Shown piece by piece: positions 7,111 to 9,233 of a DNA stretch of 9,233 nucleotides. The notes under the pieces were generated by a model. It was not told the DNA's origin, did not search any database, and saw nothing but the letters and a program-made list of their open reading frames with translations. Where the stretch lies: positions 1 through 9,233 of the forward strand of contig JAUSOA010000276.1 in the NCBI GenBank assembly GCA_030656435.1, written 5' to 3'. Numbering within the stretch: position 1 is the stretch's first letter; each line of letters starts with the position of its first letter. The position numbers and the translations under genes are program-made. Origin of the DNA: Acholeplasmataceae bacterium (GTDB lineage Bacteria > Bacillota_I > Bacilli_A > Acholeplasmatales > Acholeplasmataceae).

Positions 7111-7120
7111 AGGTATACCT
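7111..7120. promoter_or_regulatory. Perfect 10-base palindrome AGGTATACCT overlapping the ribosome site
   Basis: AGGTATACCT (7111-7120) is self-complementary and overlaps the ribosome site AGGAAGG (7107-7113) just before the aldolase ATG. Its GT-AT-AC core resembles the GT...AC half-site layout of FadR-type GntR operators, a family that often controls hexuronate genes. A single short palindrome is weak evidence. Confidence 0.35.
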
Positions 7121-7121
7121 C

Positions 7122-7763
7122 ATGCTAAAAACCGATATATTAAAAAAAATAACTGATGTTGGAGTGGTTGCAGTCGTACGTGCTGAAACCAGTTTAGAAG
7201 CAATTGAAATCTCAAAGGCTTGTATCAAAGGCGGTTTATCTGCTGTTGAAGTTACGTTTACAGTACCAAATGCTGCAAGCGTTATTGAAAGCCTTGCTAA
7301 GGCATTTAAACCAAGTGAACTCATTATTGGTGCAGGAACAGTCTTAGATAGCGAGACAGCAAGAATCGCGATTTTAGCAGGTGCTCAGTATATCGTAAGT
7401 CCAGCGTTTCATTTAGAAACTGCAAAGCTTTGTAACAGGTATCAAATTCCTTACATGCCAGGATGCCTAACCATTACTGAAATGATTGTTGCTATGGAAG
7501 CTGGTTGTGATGTGATTAAGTTGTTCCCAGGTTCTGCTTTTGGACCATCCTATGTAAAAGCAATCAAAGGACCACTTCCACAAATCAACATTATGCCAAC
7601 AGGTGGAGTATCCTTAGATAATCTTAAAGATTGGGTGAATGCTGGAGTCGTTGCAGTTGGAGTTGGAAGTGAACTTACAGGTCCTGCAAAAACAAAGGAT
7701 TATGAAGGTGTAACTCGACTTGCGAAACAGTTTGTTGAAGCTTTTCAGAAAGCTAAAAAATAG
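7122..7763 (+). CDS. eda: 2-dehydro-3-deoxy-6-phosphogluconate (KDPG) aldolase
   Basis: Class I aldolase that splits KDPG into pyruvate and glyceraldehyde 3-phosphate, the last step of hexuronate and Entner-Doudoroff breakdown in the cytoplasm. The 213 residues match the usual family length. Visible motifs are VVAVVRAE (Arg20), EVTF (Glu43), GAGTVL (70-75), SPAFH (93-97), MPGCLTITE (112-120), the Schiff-base lysine Lys133 in VIKLFPGSAFGP, and MPTGGV (158-163) in the phosphate-binding region. The ATG at 7122 is set by the strong ribosome site AGGAAGG (7107-7113), eight bases upstream. It is the first gene after a consensus promoter and is followed 8 bases later by the DUF386 gene and then the KDG kinase, so the three form an operon. 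Some relatives also cleave 4-hydroxy-2-oxoglutarate; the adjacent kinase favours the KDPG role. The gene is also called kdgA. Confidence 0.95.
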   Translation: MLKTDILKKITDVGVVAVVRAETSLEAIEISKACIKGGLSAVEVTFTVPNAASVIESLAKAFKPSELIIGAGTVLDSETARIAILAGAQYIVSPAFHLETAKLCNRYQIPYMPGCLTITEMIVAMEAGCDVIKLFPGSAFGPSYVKAIKGPLPQINIMPTGGVSLDNLKDWVNAGVVAVGVGSELTGPAKTKDYEGVTRLAKQFVEAFQKAKK

Positions 7764-7771
7764 GCTATATT

Positions 7772-8245
7772 ATGATAGTCGATCATTTAGATAATCTAGA
7801 TCAGTGTACTTTTTTAAATCCGAATATTTCAATGGTTGTTGCATACATTAAACATACAGATTTATTGAATCTTCCTCAAGGTAAAACAGTGATTTTAGAT
7901 GATGAAATATTTGTTTTGCGAGAAACCTATCAACCAAGAGAACTGAGTGAATGTTTTTTTGAAGGACATTTAAAATATTTAGACATACAAATCGTTTTGA
8001 AGGGCTCAGAATATATTGGTTACTCAAATAAACAAAACAAAGGGATAACTATTACCGAAGTATATAATTTGGATAAAGATATTGAAAAATATCAAGTCAC
8101 TGATTTCACAAGGGTTCATCTCTATGAAGGAATATTTGCACTTCTAACCCCAGATGATCTTCATATGCCTAAATTAAAAAAAGAAAATAACGAAATTATT
8201 GAGAAGATAGTATTTAAAATTAAACATGTAGAAATTAAGGAGTGA
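7772..8245 (+). CDS. YhcH/YjgK/YiaL (DUF386) family protein, possible sugar anomerase
   Basis: A small cytoplasmic beta-barrel (cupin-like) protein of the DUF386 family, 157 residues, which is normal length. The family hallmark is seen as FEGHLKYLDIQIVLKGSEYIGY (starting at residue 63), with conserved Glu64, His66, Asp71 and Gln73 as probable metal or sugar ligands, and LTPDDLHMP (125-133) with His131; IIEKIVFKI closes the fold. E. coli YhcH (NanQ) is reported to speed anomer interconversion of sialic acid, and other members sit in sugar-acid operons. Here, between KDPG aldolase and KDG kinase, it may interconvert anomers of galacturonate, KDG or a related keto-sugar (inference). The start at ATG 7772 has only a weak TAGG site (7761-7764), so it may rely on coupling to the aldolase stop 8 bases before. 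The older label 'beta-galactosidase subunit beta' for this family should not be used. Confidence 0.88.
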   Translation: MIVDHLDNLDQCTFLNPNISMVVAYIKHTDLLNLPQGKTVILDDEIFVLRETYQPRELSECFFEGHLKYLDIQIVLKGSEYIGYSNKQNKGITITEVYNLDKDIEKYQVTDFTRVHLYEGIFALLTPDDLHMPKLKKENNEIIEKIVFKIKHVEIKE

Positions 8246-8250
8246 AACAT

Positions 8251-9233
8251 ATGGCAAAAGTTGTAACTATGGGAGAGATTATGCTTCGTCTATCAACCCC
8301 AGGACTAAAAAGATTTGTTCAATCTGAATCCTTTGATGTAGTTTATGGTGGCGGAGAAGCAAACGTTGCAGTATCACTTGCAAACTTTGGGCATGATGCA
8401 TATTTTGTAACGAAGCTTCCTAAGCATGAAATTGGACAAAGTGCAGTCAATGCTCTCACACGCTATCAGGTCAAGCCAGATTATATCACCCGAGGTGGTG
8501 AAAGAGTTGGAATCTATTATTTAGAAACTGGTGCATCGATGCGCCCATCGAAGGTTATTTATGACCGTGCCAACTCAGCAATTGCATTAGCAGAACCAAA
8601 GGATTTTGATTTCGATTTCATCTTTAAGGATGCAAAGTGGTTTCATTGGTCTGGTATAACTCCTGCAATTAGTAAAAAGGCAGCAGAGTTAACGAGATTG
8701 GCATGTATTGCTGCAAAAAAAGCAGGTGCAACCATTTCAGTTGACCTTAACTATAGAAAAAAACTTTGGACTCCACAAGAGGCACAAAGCGTAATGAAGG
8801 ACTTGATGCAATATGTTGATGTCTGCATCGGTAACGAAGAGGATGCAGAACTCGTCCTAGGCTTTAAGCCAAAGCATACCGATATTGCATCAGGAAAGCT
8901 TGAAATTGATTCATATAAAGAAATCTTTAAGGAAATGAAGGAAGTTTTTGGATTTAAGATGATAGCAACCACACTTAGAGAATCTTATTCAGCATCAAAA
9001 AATGGCTGGAGTGCACTACTCTATGATGGTTCGAAATTCTACCAGTCTAAACACTACATGATTGATCCAATTATTGATAGAGTTGGTGGCGGAGATTCAT
9101 TTTCGGGTGGATTAATTCATGGGCTACTTACTAAAAAACCGCAGGAAGCAATTGAATTTGCAGTTGCTGCAAGTGCGTTAAAGCATACTATATTGGGTGA
9201 TTTCAATCAAGTAACAGAAGCAGAAGTCGAAAT
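8251..9233 (+). CDS. kdgK: 2-keto-3-deoxygluconate kinase (PfkB family), 3'-partial
   Basis: Phosphorylates 2-keto-3-deoxygluconate with ATP to KDPG, the substrate of the aldolase encoded just upstream. The frame runs open from ATG 8251 to the window edge, giving 327 residues; the family is about 340 long, so only the extreme C-terminus should be missing. PfkB/ribokinase features are GGGEANVAVSLANFG (33-47), the YDRANSA substrate segment (104-110), DLNYR (165-169), IGNEEDAE (193-200) and the anion-hole/catalytic motif RVGGGDSFSGG (277-287), with Asp282 as the likely base. Gly replaces the usual Ala of GAGD, a variant I associate with KDG kinases of low-GC Gram-positives. The start is set by a strong AAGGAG (8237-8242) eight bases upstream, and the gap from the DUF386 gene is 5 bases. 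Another sugar kinase of the family cannot be excluded, but the neighbourhood strongly favours KdgK. Confidence 0.92.
   Translation, partial: MAKVVTMGEIMLRLSTPGLKRFVQSESFDVVYGGGEANVAVSLANFGHDAYFVTKLPKHEIGQSAVNALTRYQVKPDYITRGGERVGIYYLETGASMRPSKVIYDRANSAIALAEPKDFDFDFIFKDAKWFHWSGITPAISKKAAELTRLACIAAKKAGATISVDLNYRKKLWTPQEAQSVMKDLMQYVDVCIGNEEDAELVLGFKPKHTDIASGKLEIDSYKEIFKEMKEVFGFKMIATTLRESYSASKNGWSALLYDGSKFYQSKHYMIDPIIDRVGGGDSFSGGLIHGLLTKKPQEAIEFAVAASALKHTILGDFNQVTEAEVE

Noticed and set aside
6953..7324. Minus-strand 123-residue frame across the promoter region
   Set aside because: It is antisense to the GH28 end, the consensus promoter and the aldolase N-terminus, and shows no recognisable protein features.
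8751..8972. Minus-strand 73-residue frame
   Set aside because: It is antisense to clear KDG kinase coding sequence and has no domain features.
1..9233. CRISPR array, tRNA/rRNA genes, insertion sequence or attachment site
   Set aside because: No regularly spaced repeats, RNA-gene-like structures, transposase motifs or terminal inverted repeats were seen; genes are continuous on one strand.
1..9233. Mycoplasma-type code with TGA as Trp
   Set aside because: Trp codons are TGG throughout and TGA ends genes at natural lengths, for example at 3353-3355, 4458-4460 and 8243-8245.

Overview
The window is an AT-rich carbohydrate-use locus with every gene on the + strand. It reads as the back half of an oligosaccharide ABC-transport operon followed by a uronate (2-keto-3-deoxygluconate) catabolic operon. 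All long frames stay open with TGG as the Trp codon, and genes end normally at TGA, so TGA is not read as Trp here. Low GC, AGGAG-type ribosome sites, an MsmK/UgpC-type ATPase and a surface Big_3 domain suggest a low-GC Gram-positive or wall-less relative that uses the standard code, such as the Acholeplasma/Izemoplasma side of Mycoplasmatota or Erysipelotrichia-like Bacillota. This placement is an inference from style, not a database match.

Region 1 (1-2281): the 3' part of a large extracellular solute-binding protein. Its visible N-terminus is a bacterial Ig-like (Big_3) domain, and the gene continues upstream of the window. A strong GC-rich stem-loop follows its stop codon and probably lowers or separates expression of the downstream genes.

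Region 2 (2314-7007): six tightly packed, mostly overlapping genes. In order they are two small four-helix membrane proteins, the ABC ATPase, two more small four-helix membrane proteins, and an intracellular GH28 polygalacturonase with an N-terminal Fn3-like domain. None of the four membrane proteins looks like a standard sugar permease. They are the least explained part of the window and the best candidate for an undescribed component set.

Region 3 (7008-7121): a 114-base gap holding a textbook promoter (TTGACA, 17 bases, TATAAT), an imperfect palindrome over the -10/start region, a GATACA tandem repeat, and a perfect 10-base palindrome overlapping the ribosome site.

Region 4 (7122-9233): KDPG aldolase, a YhcH/YjgK/YiaL (DUF386) protein, and 2-keto-3-deoxygluconate kinase, which runs off the right edge. 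The proposed joint function is as follows. Oligogalacturonides from pectin are captured by the binding protein and imported with energy from the ATPase. The cytoplasmic GH28 enzyme trims them to monomers. The sugar acid is converted to KDG by enzymes outside the window, phosphorylated by KdgK, and split by the aldolase to pyruvate and glyceraldehyde 3-phosphate. The DUF386 protein may interconvert sugar anomers.
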